A stretch of DNA of 64,000 nucleotides. It comes from Phytomonas francai. Its lineage: Eukaryota; Euglenozoa; Kinetoplastea; Trypanosomatida; Trypanosomatidae. Positions 47,544 to 58,689 of this stretch are shown here, one piece after another (position 1 is the first letter of the stretch; each line of letters begins with the position of its first letter). The DNA is taken from assembly GCA_001766655.1 (NCBI GenBank), contig MJCC01000010.1, positions 68,533 to 132,532 of the forward strand. Direction: 5' to 3'. Below the pieces are notes generated by a model, which worked only from the letters and a program-made list of their open reading frames with translations, was not told the DNA's origin and searched no databases. Made by a program: the position numbers and the translations under genes.

Positions 47544-49748
47544 ATGTATTTTCGTGACATTGCTATTATTGCTGTTGCCATTATTTGCAGTACAATTGTA
47601 TGGACTCAAGATGGTGCGCTGAACTTTCGATGTGGTTTCAAAATACCAATAAAGGAGAGTAAGATGAGTCCTAATATGATACCGAAGCCCCTTCTTATTG
47701 GATTTCGAGAAAGCGACAGGCGCTTCATTTTGACGGCTACCTCAGAAATGCATCTTGCCTTGTTTGAAACCACACACATTCGGTTTGCCGCGAGACACTT
47801 CGTTTTACCCGTTCAACCCATTATTGATATTTCCTTTGACTCTCAAATTATTGCGATCGCTACCGGATTTCTGGAAGAAAAGGCATTAGTTCCCATTATC
47901 TGTGTACTAACGAGGAATTATGAGCTAAGTGCTATCGACATAAGCAACATGGATTATAGGGTTTTATGGAAGACAACCATGGTGCCTGCTAGTAATTGGG
48001 ATTTTGGATACAATGTAGCGATTTCCGTTGTGCCAGAGCGGGTTTACGAAGATGACATTGGTATGGTAACGGTTGCCATTAAAGTGGTCGACTCTGATGG
48101 GGCTGTTTTTACCCGTTTTGCTGCAGTCAATGGAGGGGATGGGAAGGCTCGATGGAGCTTTTTCTCCGATGGTGGGGCTGAAACGGATAGTATTCTTCAC
48201 GAAGCAAACGTCACTTTGCCTTTCAAGGCATCTGAGGGGGGGGATATTTTAAATGTCAATATATCTAAAAAGAAGAGTCATAACTACATTGAGCATCGAA
48301 CATACCATTCCCCACACCGACAAGGGCACTCTTATGAAAAACCATGGACTACATTCCGGGAAGCTGTCATTGCCGCTCTACCCCACCACTATGCCCATCC
48401 ATGGGACGTATTGTTAAAGCCGCACACTATATATTCAGCAAAGCATACGAAAGCAATGACGGTGTCCAAACGCGGCGAAAGACGGACATTAAAGCTTAAT
48501 AACGAGATTATTCGTGTGAATGAAGAGGACTATGGAGTGCTGGGCGAAAGAATTTCTCTATGGGTGGGGAAGCATATGAAAGGCAAGTATGTACCCAGCA
48601 CGGCGACTGCAAAGGGTGATTATCTGCCCCGCTCTCATCGTAAACTTGTGAATGCATTTGTGTATCATGGTAAAAACGGTGTAGTGGTGCTTCATATGTA
48701 TACTGGTAATGTCATAACCACGCTTTCTCCACTTAAAGCTTACAATTCTTACTATCATGACGTTGATGACGACTTTCATATTGAATCTGTCACTACACAA
48801 ATCGGACCACGTGTTTCGACACATTCCAGTCACGGTGTGGATATAATCGATGATTGCTTAGGTATCGTATACACAAGTATCCCGTCCGCGGAAGATGAAA
48901 TATTTAATACGACAATTTGTAACACTCAAGGTTTTTTTGGAAACCTAGACCTTATTCATCGTTTTGTGGATGGCGACATCCGAGGAGAGGGCATGCCGCG
49001 CGTTCTCAATACTCTCGAACTTTTGGGGAGTAAAAACATAGCCTCTAAAACAACTTTTAGTGTCATGCCTTTGGTTTTACAAGTGCATCAGTCGAAATTC
49101 CTAGGTTTGACACAAGTAGAGCGCTACGCGGTTTTTATGATTAATACTGGCCTCCTCACGTGCGTGGATCCAACACGCAAGCGCGTGCTATGGCGTGTGC
49201 AGACTAGTTCTTCATTTTCCAGAGCAGCAAATCCACATCAAGTGAAGATGCATTTACAGAATTTTGAAGAAGAAAGCCATCCAAATCACTTTCCCCATTT
49301 GGCAGCATACTCATCGTATCAAAAGAGCAATGAAGACATAAGTAACTATGTAGATAGTGGAGCGCAACAATACACACGCGCTGATTCCTATGTTTTTGCT
49401 GTTGGTGAAAACACATTGACAGCTATTTATACTAAGACGGGTAGAATCACATGCAGCATTGCATTAGAGGAGCCGCCGATTGCTCCAGTGCTTGTGCTGG
49501 ATTTTAATGGTGATGGGATAAATGACTTGGTAATTGTATCAGGGGGTCATATTTACGGATTTATAGGAAACATACAGGCTTCCTCTGAAACGTTACCCGT
49601 CTTGATGATGCTCATGATGGGTCTGCTGTCATTATTGTTCATTTCACAAAGGATATTTGAGCCCAGTAGTGAGACTGAATACAGCTTTCCGGCATCGCCC
49701 CATGTAAGGGTTGAACGAACCAAAATGCTTAAACGTGCAACGGACTGA
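47544..49748 (+). CDS. FG-GAP repeat-containing type I membrane protein
   Basis: 734 residues. The N-terminus has a signal peptide-like segment (IAIIAVAIICSTIVWTQ, about 6-22). A large lumenal or extracellular part follows, with beta-rich blocks suggestive of a propeller and potential N-glycosylation sites (NVT, NTT). Near residue 652 there is an FG-GAP/EF-like calcium loop, DFNGDGINDLVIVSGG, typical of integrin-alpha-like propellers. One membrane segment lies near the C-terminus (LPVLMMLMMGLLSLLFI, about 683-699), leaving a short basic cytosolic tail. Such FG-GAP membrane proteins are conserved among kinetoplastids; the role is unknown, with adhesion or secretory-pathway function possible. 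The gene follows the 3.2-kb desert. Confidence 0.8.
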   Translation: MYFRDIAIIAVAIICSTIVWTQDGALNFRCGFKIPIKESKMSPNMIPKPLLIGFRESDRRFILTATSEMHLALFETTHIRFAARHFVLPVQPIIDISFDSQIIAIATGFLEEKALVPIICVLTRNYELSAIDISNMDYRVLWKTTMVPASNWDFGYNVAISVVPERVYEDDIGMVTVAIKVVDSDGAVFTRFAAVNGGDGKARWSFFSDGGAETDSILHEANVTLPFKASEGGDILNVNISKKKSHNYIEHRTYHSPHRQGHSYEKPWTTFREAVIAALPHHYAHPWDVLLKPHTIYSAKHTKAMTVSKRGERRTLKLNNEIIRVNEEDYGVLGERISLWVGKHMKGKYVPSTATAKGDYLPRSHRKLVNAFVYHGKNGVVVLHMYTGNVITTLSPLKAYNSYYHDVDDDFHIESVTTQIGPRVSTHSSHGVDIIDDCLGIVYTSIPSAEDEIFNTTICNTQGFFGNLDLIHRFVDGDIRGEGMPRVLNTLELLGSKNIASKTTFSVMPLVLQVHQSKFLGLTQVERYAVFMINTGLLTCVDPTRKRVLWRVQTSSSFSRAANPHQVKMHLQNFEEESHPNHFPHLAAYSSYQKSNEDISNYVDSGAQQYTRADSYVFAVGENTLTAIYTKTGRITCSIALEEPPIAPVLVLDFNGDGINDLVIVSGGHIYGFIGNIQASSETLPVLMMLMMGLLSLLFISQRIFEPSSETEYSFPASPHVRVERTKMLKRATD

Positions 49749-50108
49749 TGGTTTAAATAAACGCAAGCCAGATGCCAGCAGCACTAAAAGGATTGGCAGT
49801 CTTTAATCTCTCTCTATTGCATGTGTGCGTGTTGGAAATGTCTTTAAGATGCAATAAATATTTTCCTTTTTCGCATTTAATTTAGCAGTGGGTTTAATGG
49901 TATCAAAACTAATCTTTCTTTCTGTATTCACAATTTTTCTGGAGAAGCAACACCAACGCAAAACTTAGTTACGTCGTGCAATTTTTATCACGAGACACAT
50001 AAGGCGTATACTGTTTTGTTATTTTTTTTTTCTTGAAGGTATTAATAGGGTAAATATCGCCTAAAAGCTCTGAATTTCAATAATCTGGGCAGGTTTGTCT
50101 TCTGAAAT
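49749..50108. other. Intergenic spacer
   Basis: A/T-rich spacer; a T9 tract at about 50022-50031 lies some 80 bases before the protease ATG and is a likely polypyrimidine tract for trans-splicing. No gene is seen. Confidence 0.4.
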
Positions 50109-53100
50109 ATGAATAACATTGTGCATGATTCTATGAATAATGATCTCAGATCTTTTTCTAAGGAACCTTTCTTGGAAGAAAATCGATGTGAACCCAATCT
50201 ACTAGGCCCTGTCGTTGATCCCGAAGGCGATTTGTCCACAAAGGATAACTACGTGCCCGATTATTCGTGTCAAAACGATCCTTTGAAGACTTTCAATGAA
50301 GAGGCAGGCCTAGTTAACGGAGGGACTAATCCTGTTGAGGCGTATCTAAGCGATATTTTGTTGCGCCTTCGGGAATATTTTCTCTACTTTGATGGCACTA
50401 CAAAGTCATTTCGCAAGTGCCAAGGAGCTTCTTTGGAATCTTCCGTGGAGGAGCAGCCCGATGGCGCTGAAGGCTTTTCATTCAAGTGGTTTGGAATTGC
50501 ATTGGCGATTGTTCGTGATGGGTTGAGACAGGAATCCAAATTGAGGAGGGAATTAAACACCTTGAGGCCTCTTCCTATGACAATTTATGAAGCACGTGAA
50601 AATTTTGTATCTGGATTGAATTTCCTTACTTTTCATGTCATGAAGAGTTGGCAGCGCTTTTGCTATTCTTCAAGCTCACGTGAAAATTTACCATATATTG
50701 GATCAGTCAGCAAGAAGATACTTGACAATTGGGTGATATCACATCAATTGCCAGATTCCATAAGCTCAAGATATCCGAATGAGTTTCCAGAGAGACAGAT
50801 CGGTTCGCTCGAGGACCTGGAAATCCTTTTGATGGCCGATGCAGGGGCATGGATAGCTTCTTTCTTTCCTCTTTATCACTCTTTATCACAGAACGTGTAC
50901 ACCTCTATTAATCTCATTTGGATTGACAAGTTTGTTCATCAGTTCGATGCCGAAGAATTTGCCTACCAGATATACACCTTGTGTAAACAAAAGAGTCTCT
51001 CAAAAAACAAAGATGGTCTGTCTCGGGGAATTATAGTTCCAAAGTCATGGTTGACTGGACTTCTAGGTTGGCTAGTTCACCTTCTACTGCATAGTGACGA
51101 GGAGTGGGATATATCTTCGATCCCAGGCCCGATCGACACATTTCCCTCGATGACAGTGGATCCTCGCAATCCGTCCAAGCATTGGCTTCTCCCAGAGGTG
51201 AAAAACTTGATTGATGTCATTCCAGAGCGCCTTTTCTGTCTTTTTTCGCAGTTATTTGGATGCGGAATTAAGTACATCACGTACGGTGATTTTACTCTAA
51301 GAGATGAGTTTATTAGTGCACTTAAACCAAAAAACTTAACAATTGACATTTCTTTTTGCTGGTTTGAGACTGTAGAAGGTATTTTCGACGAGAAAAATGT
51401 GCATATTTTCGTGGAAAATGCCTTGCATCGTACAGATATAACAGAGGTTATACGTTTGGCATACAAAATTTTAAAAGAGGAGGAAGAAGCAATGCCGGCA
51501 GACCAGTTACGGCTGTGGGCTGCTGCTGTGAATGCGCCTACTGCACTGATTGTTAAAGCCAAAAATATAAATTCCGATTTTTTAATGCCTCCATTGGATA
51601 TTGAATTCCATGCCCACAGCTTTACCATGTCGTCTCTCATCAAAACTATGGCTGAAAAATTAGGAGAGGGTGTGAAGTGCGCACTTCAACAGGAGCTCGA
51701 CATTGGCATTGAATTGCAACTGAGATCTGCAGAAATTAGGGAGGGAAGAGAAAATTTACATGTAGTGACACCCCAAACGGTCAACCGGTGTGGCTTGTGT
51801 GGTCTTACAAATGTTGGCAACACGTGCTATATGAATAGTGCACTACAATGTCTTTTGAATATTCCCCGTTTTCGGGACCAGTTACTTTACTTTCCAGTGT
51901 CGCACTACACAAACGCCCCACTGGTATCCAGTGTTGTGAACATACTGAGTGAGATGTGGAGCGGACATAGTGAATGTGTCAAGACAGCGACCTTGAACAG
52001 TATTATTGGCCAAAAAGTGAAGCGATTTGCTGGGTATCAGCAACAGGATGCCTGTGAATTTGTTGAGGTTCTCCTTGATCTAATGCAGGAGGAGCTTAAC
52101 GAGGTCTCTGAAAGATGTTATTGTGAGCGACTTGACGAAGACAAAAGTATCCCACTCGTTCAGCTTTCAGAGATTTTTTGGAATAGCTTCCTAGAAAACA
52201 ACACCAGCTTCATATCGCGAGACTTTTTCCATCAATCGAAAACAGTATTTACTTGCTTAACATGTGAGGAGACGAGTATTGTGTTTGATAACAATCTTAC
52301 ATTGTCTCTCAATATTCGAGAAACTAAAGCTTACAACGTTATGGTTGTGGTCCAGAAGTCTTCTTTTGGTGCATCAAGGGGAGACACAAAGGGTCACGCA
52401 TCGGAGTCAGCGTCAGTTAGCCTAGAAGACCAGGTGCTTTGCATATCTCTTGATGTGCATGTAATGGATGGTGGAAGTAGAGGAAATGCGGAAATAGGGC
52501 TCAAAAAAGCAATACGTAATGCACTTCTTGAGTGCTCAGAGCTAAAGAAGAAAGTATCATGCAATCCTTCTTTAGACGTACAGTCTACTGAGGAACCTAA
52601 GGAGTTTGATTACCACATTGATGTACTGGAGACGCCTACGAGGGGTTGTAGCAAGGTATATGCATGGGCTCGATGTATAACGCGTGGAGTCACGGAGACC
52701 GGTAGCAGCGTTGCTTTTGCCGATGTCAAGCGCAGAAAGAAAACCAATCTTGATCTTTCACGCTCTGGTGGATATAGAATATGGTACTTCCTAAGGTGGG
52801 ATGATGATGATTTTGAAACTGTTGATGACACGCCGATCTATGTTGAAGAGCTGCCCTTTTCGCTTTTTTACACCGAAGATCCACTCTTTTTCTCTAAGGC
52901 CGATGCAGCAGGGAGGGGGAGAAAGAATGAGGAATCATACGCCGCTCAACAGGGTACGCTGAATTCGTCCATGCTCGCCGCAGCACCGGTTTCGGATCAT
53001 ATTCTTAGGCAAAGCAGGAATATTGCTCAATGCTTTCTTGTGCCATATTTTATGGAATCCCAAGGTCCTTTTCTTCCTTCAGACACCATGTCGAATGACC

Positions 53101-53963
53101 ATGATGATGCTTTAACATTGTCTCCATTAGAAAAGCAGTCCAAAGAGCACGACTTTTCCTTGTTAAAAATTATGTATTATTCTTCATCGAAGAGTTTAGG
53201 CATAGATATAGACGAGTATTCAAAAGTCGACGGAGATAGTTGGTTAGGGGAGCTTCACCCGTACCATACGATAAAAGGGAGGGGAAGAAAAAAGCATAAG
53301 TCAGGGACAACAGCTCATTGTGGACTTACTTCCATGGACAAGATGACCAATATTTCGATATTTATGTGCATTAAGAGAAATTGCTTCCGCGTCAAGCTAC
53401 CACAAATAACCATGGGGTCTGATTCACAACGACCACACAGTGCATATCTCCGATTATCTAATCATGGTGAGAACTGCAACTCCGACTCTATGTGCACGCT
53501 CTACGACTGCCTTGAGCAATCCATGATGCCTGACACACTAACTGATGACAACTCTTGGTATTGTCCACACTGCAAGGGATTTAGTGAGGCGAGAGTGCAA
53601 AGAAATGTTTTCCGTGTCCCACCGTGCCTGATTATATCCTTCAAAGCATTTAAGATGGCCAACACATACCATGCGGATAAGAACAATACTCCTGTGGATT
53701 TTCCCCTAGAATTCGATTTCTCGCCGTACCTGGACATGAAGTCTGCACTGCTTAAGCAAGATACGACATATCGTTTACGTAGCGTAGTGTATCACAGTGG
53801 CTCGCTCAACTTTGGGCATTACACTGCGTATGCTTTCAATGATAACATAAATAAGTGGGTATATTTTGATGATTCTCGCTCTTATATTATGGACATCGGG
53901 AGGCCACCAGCGACTGGAGCCTATATGTTGTTTTATGAGCGCACAAGCCATGCTAAGACTTAA
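50109..53963 (+). CDS. Ubiquitin-specific protease (peptidase family C19)
   Basis: 1284 residues. The Cys box GLTNVGNTCYMNSALQC puts the catalytic Cys at 573; the His box LNFGHYTAYAFND puts the catalytic His at 1237, followed by WVYFDDS with the third catalytic residue region. A CxxC pair (FTCLTCEE, about 718) and CPHC (about 1153) look like the zinc-ribbon of the fingers subdomain. Before the catalytic domain, the segment PKSWLTGLLGWL with GPIDTFP (about 312-345) resembles a DUSP domain, giving a layout like USP4/11/15. Between the boxes is an insertion of about 450 residues with low-complexity parts. It removes ubiquitin from proteins; its substrates are unknown. All catalytic residues look intact. 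Confidence 0.92.
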   Translation: MNNIVHDSMNNDLRSFSKEPFLEENRCEPNLLGPVVDPEGDLSTKDNYVPDYSCQNDPLKTFNEEAGLVNGGTNPVEAYLSDILLRLREYFLYFDGTTKSFRKCQGASLESSVEEQPDGAEGFSFKWFGIALAIVRDGLRQESKLRRELNTLRPLPMTIYEARENFVSGLNFLTFHVMKSWQRFCYSSSSRENLPYIGSVSKKILDNWVISHQLPDSISSRYPNEFPERQIGSLEDLEILLMADAGAWIASFFPLYHSLSQNVYTSINLIWIDKFVHQFDAEEFAYQIYTLCKQKSLSKNKDGLSRGIIVPKSWLTGLLGWLVHLLLHSDEEWDISSIPGPIDTFPSMTVDPRNPSKHWLLPEVKNLIDVIPERLFCLFSQLFGCGIKYITYGDFTLRDEFISALKPKNLTIDISFCWFETVEGIFDEKNVHIFVENALHRTDITEVIRLAYKILKEEEEAMPADQLRLWAAAVNAPTALIVKAKNINSDFLMPPLDIEFHAHSFTMSSLIKTMAEKLGEGVKCALQQELDIGIELQLRSAEIREGRENLHVVTPQTVNRCGLCGLTNVGNTCYMNSALQCLLNIPRFRDQLLYFPVSHYTNAPLVSSVVNILSEMWSGHSECVKTATLNSIIGQKVKRFAGYQQQDACEFVEVLLDLMQEELNEVSERCYCERLDEDKSIPLVQLSEIFWNSFLENNTSFISRDFFHQSKTVFTCLTCEETSIVFDNNLTLSLNIRETKAYNVMVVVQKSSFGASRGDTKGHASESASVSLEDQVLCISLDVHVMDGGSRGNAEIGLKKAIRNALLECSELKKKVSCNPSLDVQSTEEPKEFDYHIDVLETPTRGCSKVYAWARCITRGVTETGSSVAFADVKRRKKTNLDLSRSGGYRIWYFLRWDDDDFETVDDTPIYVEELPFSLFYTEDPLFFSKADAAGRGRKNEESYAAQQGTLNSSMLAAAPVSDHILRQSRNIAQCFLVPYFMESQGPFLPSDTMSNDHDDALTLSPLEKQSKEHDFSLLKIMYYSSSKSLGIDIDEYSKVDGDSWLGELHPYHTIKGRGRKKHKSGTTAHCGLTSMDKMTNISIFMCIKRNCFRVKLPQITMGSDSQRPHSAYLRLSNHGENCNSDSMCTLYDCLEQSMMPDTLTDDNSWYCPHCKGFSEARVQRNVFRVPPCLIISFKAFKMANTYHADKNNTPVDFPLEFDFSPYLDMKSALLKQDTTYRLRSVVYHSGSLNFGHYTAYAFNDNINKWVYFDDSRSYIMDIGRPPATGAYMLFYERTSHAKT

Positions 53964-54664
53964 TACTTATTAATATTCAGCTCGACAAGTAATTAGATTT
54001 TTTTTGTCTCTGCTATTTCTACAAAGATCAAAACTAGCTGCGGTATACTTTCTTCTTCTCCACTTGCTTGCTCATTCGGCTGATAAAAGAAGGGTAGTAA
54101 TAAAAATATGAGTGGTATTCGAAATTGATAGCTAGTTTTTTGTACATTCGACTGAAGTAAACTGTATCGGAACGTTCTAAAATTATTAATACTGACATAA
54201 AGCTTGGGAAAAGGTACAAGATAAAAGGACATTGTATGATTTTGATAGCGATCTTTATTAAATTTCTTAACCATGCTATCACTAGGTAGTGTGTGCAACG
54301 AAGATGGTAGAGACTAAAGGGGGAATTGTGGTTAATCAACTAATTACAGACTGCCCTAGAAAGTGTCCCTTTCCAAGTTCTATGAGTTATTTAAAAAGAC
54401 TGTTTACGTACGGAGAAGCAAGACAACTAATTATTTCCTGAAATGAATCTAGGATGGGCGCAAAACCCGTTTTATGCCCACCCTTCACCGATTGTGTTTG
54501 GGTGCAAATATGGGTAAATCTGAAATGCATTTTTATAAGCTCCATTCATATGAATTTATCGTTTATTTTTTACAATCACTCTTTTTTATCACCCTCAATT
54601 TCATCTTACTCTTCACAAAATGGGAAATCTGATTTCCTACAGTCTGTCTTGAGATAGATTCTCG
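53964..54664. other. Intergenic spacer, 0.7 kb
   Basis: A/T-rich spacer. Overlapping short minus-strand frames (53993-54339) are against the unit direction and low-complexity. A pyrimidine-rich stretch (about 54577-54610) could direct splicing of the next gene. Confidence 0.4.
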
Positions 54665-56509
54665 ATGCAGGATTTTGGAAGCAATGCTGGTAACGCGAAG
54701 GAGGCGGATATCACCCGCTCCTCGCAGTTTATGAATAGCATTGCTAGTGCCCAAATTCAGAGTATGAAGCAGCAGGAACAAATCAAAGCAATAATCGAAG
54801 AAAATACCCATCTCAAGAATGAAATTACTGCTGTCTCAGGAAGTCACTACGATTATGTGAAGGCAGACAAGATGGCGGTGCTTCAGGGAGAGGTCGATGC
54901 TCTTGAGCGTCGCTATCAGTTTGAAAAGATGCGAAAGAATGATCTTATGAAGCGTTACCAAATGGCCCGTATTGAGCTCTTTCAAAGCAGAAAAAAAAAG
55001 GGTGGTATAAATGTGGAGAAGGAACAGGCTGAATCAGTTCAGCGCCAGGTCGATATTCTTGAAAATCGTCTGGATCAAGCTCTTGGCAAGTTCAATGATG
55101 CACTTTCATACAACAGGGAACTACGCAACCAGATCTCCATCATTCGGGAGGAAAGACGTGTATTTCAGCGTGTGCACAAAAAAATGGAGGATGACCTTCG
55201 TAGTAAGAAGAGCCTTATGGCTGAATATCTTGAGCAGACCAACAAGGACATGGACGAGCGCGATGAGTATTTGCGTCAAGTGGATCAGCTAAGAGAAGCA
55301 ATTATGTTGCAGCAGGAGGAGAACTCCAAGCAGTTACATGAGTTGGATCTGGCAATGATGGAAATCAAGTCTATGCGCGAGGAGCAGACAAACCTTCAGC
55401 TAGAGCTAGAGGCACGTGAGTATGAGTTTGAAAAGCAACTTTTGGAGGCGAACACAAGTACCAACAGGCCGGATACTGGTGCTGGTGCAGTTTCGCGGCG
55501 TTGTTGTGGCGCTGACGAGGACAACAACTCCAGTGATGATTTGAACCCAATGGTGAATGCACTGCGTGTGGAGAATGAAAATGGTACTATTAAAGAAATC
55601 ATTACTCAACTCCGTGAGTCACTGCATGAAGATGATCCTAATGTTATTTTTGAAAAGTACCGGGAACTAGGAGACTGTAACTATTCCATGTATAGGCTTA
55701 TAAATGAGCTGACTGTTGCAAAGGAGGCATTTAATAATGAAATACGAGACTTAAAGAACCTCCTCGACGAGGAAAATAAGAGTGAGACCGAACACCGCCG
55801 ACTGGTGAAGCATCTGGAGGAAAACCTTGCAACTACCGAGTCAAAGTTGGAGGAGGTACAAAATTTTATAGCACACATGCGAGACGATCTTTCTATTGTG
55901 ATAGCCACTACTGAAAATGTTTATACACAGATCGGCTGCTCCTCTATGAAGGACATTACTGTTGTTAAGGATCAGAGTTGTAACGAGTCAAGCTTAATGA
56001 ATTTTCTGGGTGTCATTGAGGAGCGTGTGACACGTATTCTGTGTGCTATGCAGCACCGTAAGCGCAATTGCAACGCTCCGTTACATATGGAGTCAACTAT
56101 ATGCCCAAAGCCCGCAGATTCTGACTCCGAAGACAACGCTCTTTCAGCAAAAACTGAAAGTCCTTGCTTGGACATGTTGCCAGCCTTATCGACTATCGAG
56201 TTCGACAACGACGAGGCGGACCCCATCATGGTGCTGCCCATTGCGCCTTCTACGGTTCACAATACTATGAGTGCTCAGCAATTAGTGCGACCAGCCGACC
56301 TGCCCAGTGCGAACCTCATAGTGGAGAATAGCCTTTTGAGTGGCTTTGATAATGACCAGGTGGTTTCTCATGAAGAAATCCGCAGACGCATGGAGGCGCA
56401 ATTGGTATGTAAGCGCGAACGCGAGGAGCGGGCGCAACGCAAAAAAAAGGAGATGACGAGTGGAGGTCGTAACCTGAACCGGCTTAGTCCAGAAAAAAGG
56501 AATAGGTGA
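54665..56509 (+). CDS. Outer dynein arm docking complex coiled-coil protein (ODAD1/CCDC63-like)
   Basis: 614 residues, mostly coiled coil from about 35 to 265 and from 320 to 400, with a Ser/Asn-rich break near 270-290 and a charged basic tail. The segment ILENRLDQALGKFNDALSYN (about 131-150) and RNQISIIREERRVFQRVHKKM after it match the conserved block of CCDC63/CCDC114 and Chlamydomonas DC2. These proteins anchor outer dynein arms on axonemal doublets, so this one should be flagellar and needed for motility. Length and domain order fit. Other coiled-coil axonemal proteins share weaker similarity, so the exact orthology is probable but not proven. Confidence 0.78.
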   Translation: MQDFGSNAGNAKEADITRSSQFMNSIASAQIQSMKQQEQIKAIIEENTHLKNEITAVSGSHYDYVKADKMAVLQGEVDALERRYQFEKMRKNDLMKRYQMARIELFQSRKKKGGINVEKEQAESVQRQVDILENRLDQALGKFNDALSYNRELRNQISIIREERRVFQRVHKKMEDDLRSKKSLMAEYLEQTNKDMDERDEYLRQVDQLREAIMLQQEENSKQLHELDLAMMEIKSMREEQTNLQLELEAREYEFEKQLLEANTSTNRPDTGAGAVSRRCCGADEDNNSSDDLNPMVNALRVENENGTIKEIITQLRESLHEDDPNVIFEKYRELGDCNYSMYRLINELTVAKEAFNNEIRDLKNLLDEENKSETEHRRLVKHLEENLATTESKLEEVQNFIAHMRDDLSIVIATTENVYTQIGCSSMKDITVVKDQSCNESSLMNFLGVIEERVTRILCAMQHRKRNCNAPLHMESTICPKPADSDSEDNALSAKTESPCLDMLPALSTIEFDNDEADPIMVLPIAPSTVHNTMSAQQLVRPADLPSANLIVENSLLSGFDNDQVVSHEEIRRRMEAQLVCKREREERAQRKKKEMTSGGRNLNRLSPEKRNR

Positions 56510-57304
56510 ATCTGGGGAAAAGAGGGGAATCCTAAAGGGGGTTGGGCTTACCAAAACCGAAGAAGATTTTAAGAAGAATGACAAATTGAAGGAAATCCTT
56601 TCAATGAGATACTATACATGCATGAACCTCTTAAGGGAATTCCAAATGAAGGGTTTTCAAATTTACTGATTTTGTGTGCGTATGTGTGTGATTTCAGGTC
56701 TTCTATGAGTAGTTGCTGGAAAAATTACAAATCATGTTTTCTACTCAAAATGACATTCAGACTTATTCCTCACTATTTGTTATAGTGCTAGCTAGAGCAT
56801 TCGTAGGTAAGTGAGAGCAATTCAATGGATGCATTTTTTTAAATTTTTTGTCTCACCAAGGAATGTTCTCCACCTTTTGACCTTATAGCCCTTGGCTTCC
56901 GGTGTTCTCTCGTGTTACAAGTAATCTACCTTTTCCGTTAGTTTAGTGCGTTTTTTTCTTGTTGTTTTGCTCTCAGACACCACTATCTCCCCTAAAGACA
57001 TATGCATGATCAAGAAATATCTGAAAAGAGTGGGTTTTCATTTGTCTTTATGTATTCTTATGTATAAATGGTTTCATTTGTCTAAATGACGTGAAGTGCT
57101 TTCCATATATGTGAGGGTGTGAATGCTTATGGCCTATCCACAATAGGGTTGGATATTGTTTTTGATTTCTGTTTAGCGACACAATTATTTTTCTTCACTA
57201 TCCTCATGTGTTTTCCTGGGAATTCCACACATAAAGGTGTAGTTACCATATATATATATATATATACATACATATCTTTACTACAACTATCTAGGTTTTT
57301 CATC
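56510..57304. repeat. Spacer with (TA)n repeat and candidate splice site for alpha-SNAP
   Basis: A/T-rich spacer with a TA repeat at 57248-57266. A pyrimidine-rich stretch followed by CTATCTAG (AG at 57293-57294) lies 10 bases before the alpha-SNAP ATG. If used, it rules out the 62-codon upstream extension of that frame. Confidence 0.5.
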
Positions 57305-58177
57305 ATGGAGCAGAAAGGTGATATCCTAATGGCGGACGGGGAGAAACTTCTTAAAAAGAGTTTTTGGTTTTTTAAAAGTGACAAAACGGATAGCGCACAT
57401 GATAAATTTATTCAGGCAACCACACAATACAAAGCTGCGGGTGCTTTCTCAAAGGCAGCGGAAGCATACAAACGTGCTGCCGAAATATGTGAAAAGAATG
57501 GCGATGATCATGGTATGGCGCTTCATCTAGAAGAATCAGCGAGTATGTACATCAAAGCCAACAACTCAAAAGCTGCCGTAAAACTATATAAAAGGGTGTT
57601 CGAGGTGTATCACAAAAACCAAAGTCTCATAAATGCCGCTAAGGTGTGCATAGCCATTGGCGAGATCGAAGGAGGTGACGAAGCAATGATGTGGCTTGAA
57701 AGGGCAGCGAAATACTATCGCAGCCAGGGATCAAAAGTCATGAGTTCAGAAGTTCTGCTAAAGATGGCGGATTCGAAGGCGCAGTCCGGTGACTATGAGA
57801 TTGCACGACAAATTTATGAGAAACAGGCACATGAGTCCCTAGATGATCGCATTTCCCGTTGCAACGCACGTCATCTATTTTTCAATGCCCTTCTTGCACA
57901 GATAGCCACCATGAATGAGTCATCCCTGTTGGATGACGTGGAAGTTCTAAAAGAGCAATTCGAGAAATATCAAGAACTAGAAACACAATTTAATGAGCTA
58001 ACTCGCCAGCATATGCTCATAACTGATATTATTAGGGCCATACAATCAGAGGATGTTGATGCCTATGAGGATGCCATCCGGGAGTACGACAACATCTGCC
58101 CACTTAATAGCGTGCAAAAGGATATGTTGCTAATCGGGAAGAAGGTGCTCAACTCACGTGTAAATGATCTACGGTGA
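57305..58177 (+). CDS. Alpha-SNAP (soluble NSF attachment protein)
   Basis: The start at 57305 gives 290 residues, the usual length; the longer frame from 57119 would add a hydrophobic stretch encoded partly by the TA repeat and is not credible. The protein is a TPR-like helical solenoid (A..YK.AG.F.KAAEAY..AAEI.EK at about 40-60, then repeats to about 250). The C-terminal end has the conserved Leu-rich segment (KDMLLIGKKVL) that stimulates NSF. Family pattern KLLKKSFWFF..SDKTDSAHD is characteristic of the N-terminus. Alpha-SNAP bridges SNARE bundles and NSF for disassembly after membrane fusion, in the cytosol. Very confident. Confidence 0.93.
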   Translation: MEQKGDILMADGEKLLKKSFWFFKSDKTDSAHDKFIQATTQYKAAGAFSKAAEAYKRAAEICEKNGDDHGMALHLEESASMYIKANNSKAAVKLYKRVFEVYHKNQSLINAAKVCIAIGEIEGGDEAMMWLERAAKYYRSQGSKVMSSEVLLKMADSKAQSGDYEIARQIYEKQAHESLDDRISRCNARHLFFNALLAQIATMNESSLLDDVEVLKEQFEKYQELETQFNELTRQHMLITDIIRAIQSEDVDAYEDAIREYDNICPLNSVQKDMLLIGKKVLNSRVNDLR

Positions 58178-58689
58178 ACTTCGTTGTTGTTGTAACATCA
58201 CACACTTTACATCTTCAAAACTTTGGTAGCCAAAGTATGATTTATTGTCATATTTTCACTACTTTCTTCCCCATTTGTTGTGATATACCTCTGCAGCGTT
58301 TATATCACGCATAACTTCACTAACACCTGCCTAGTTTCTCTATTTTTGATGTGATGATTTTGGGAGTGATCTTGAATAGGACAGCTGATAAATGTGAACG
58401 CTGATATACTGATTCTGCTTCATATTTTATTCTATATCGAGAGGTACGGCTTTAATTTATTCAAAAAGGGTGTTTGTATTTTATTTTCCTTCTTAAACGA
58501 GAATTAGTGAAACCACCGCTTGTTTTTATCTACGTATTTCATCCAATAAGGCTGAATATACCGGTATTCTTGATTCGCCTTTCCTTATTTTCCCGCTTTC
58601 TTTATCTTCTCTTTTAACTAATGCTTTTCTAAAACAAGGCAGATACTGGTGATATAGTGACCTGAAAGTTTCCAAATATACATGTTATA
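58178..58689. other. Intergenic spacer
   Basis: A/T-rich spacer with a pyrimidine-rich stretch (about 58570-58630) ahead of the next gene. No other feature is seen. Confidence 0.4.

Noticed and set aside
57119..57304. 62-codon upstream extension of the alpha-SNAP frame
   Set aside because: It runs through a TA repeat and a likely splice acceptor (AG at 57293-57294), and family members start at the downstream Met.
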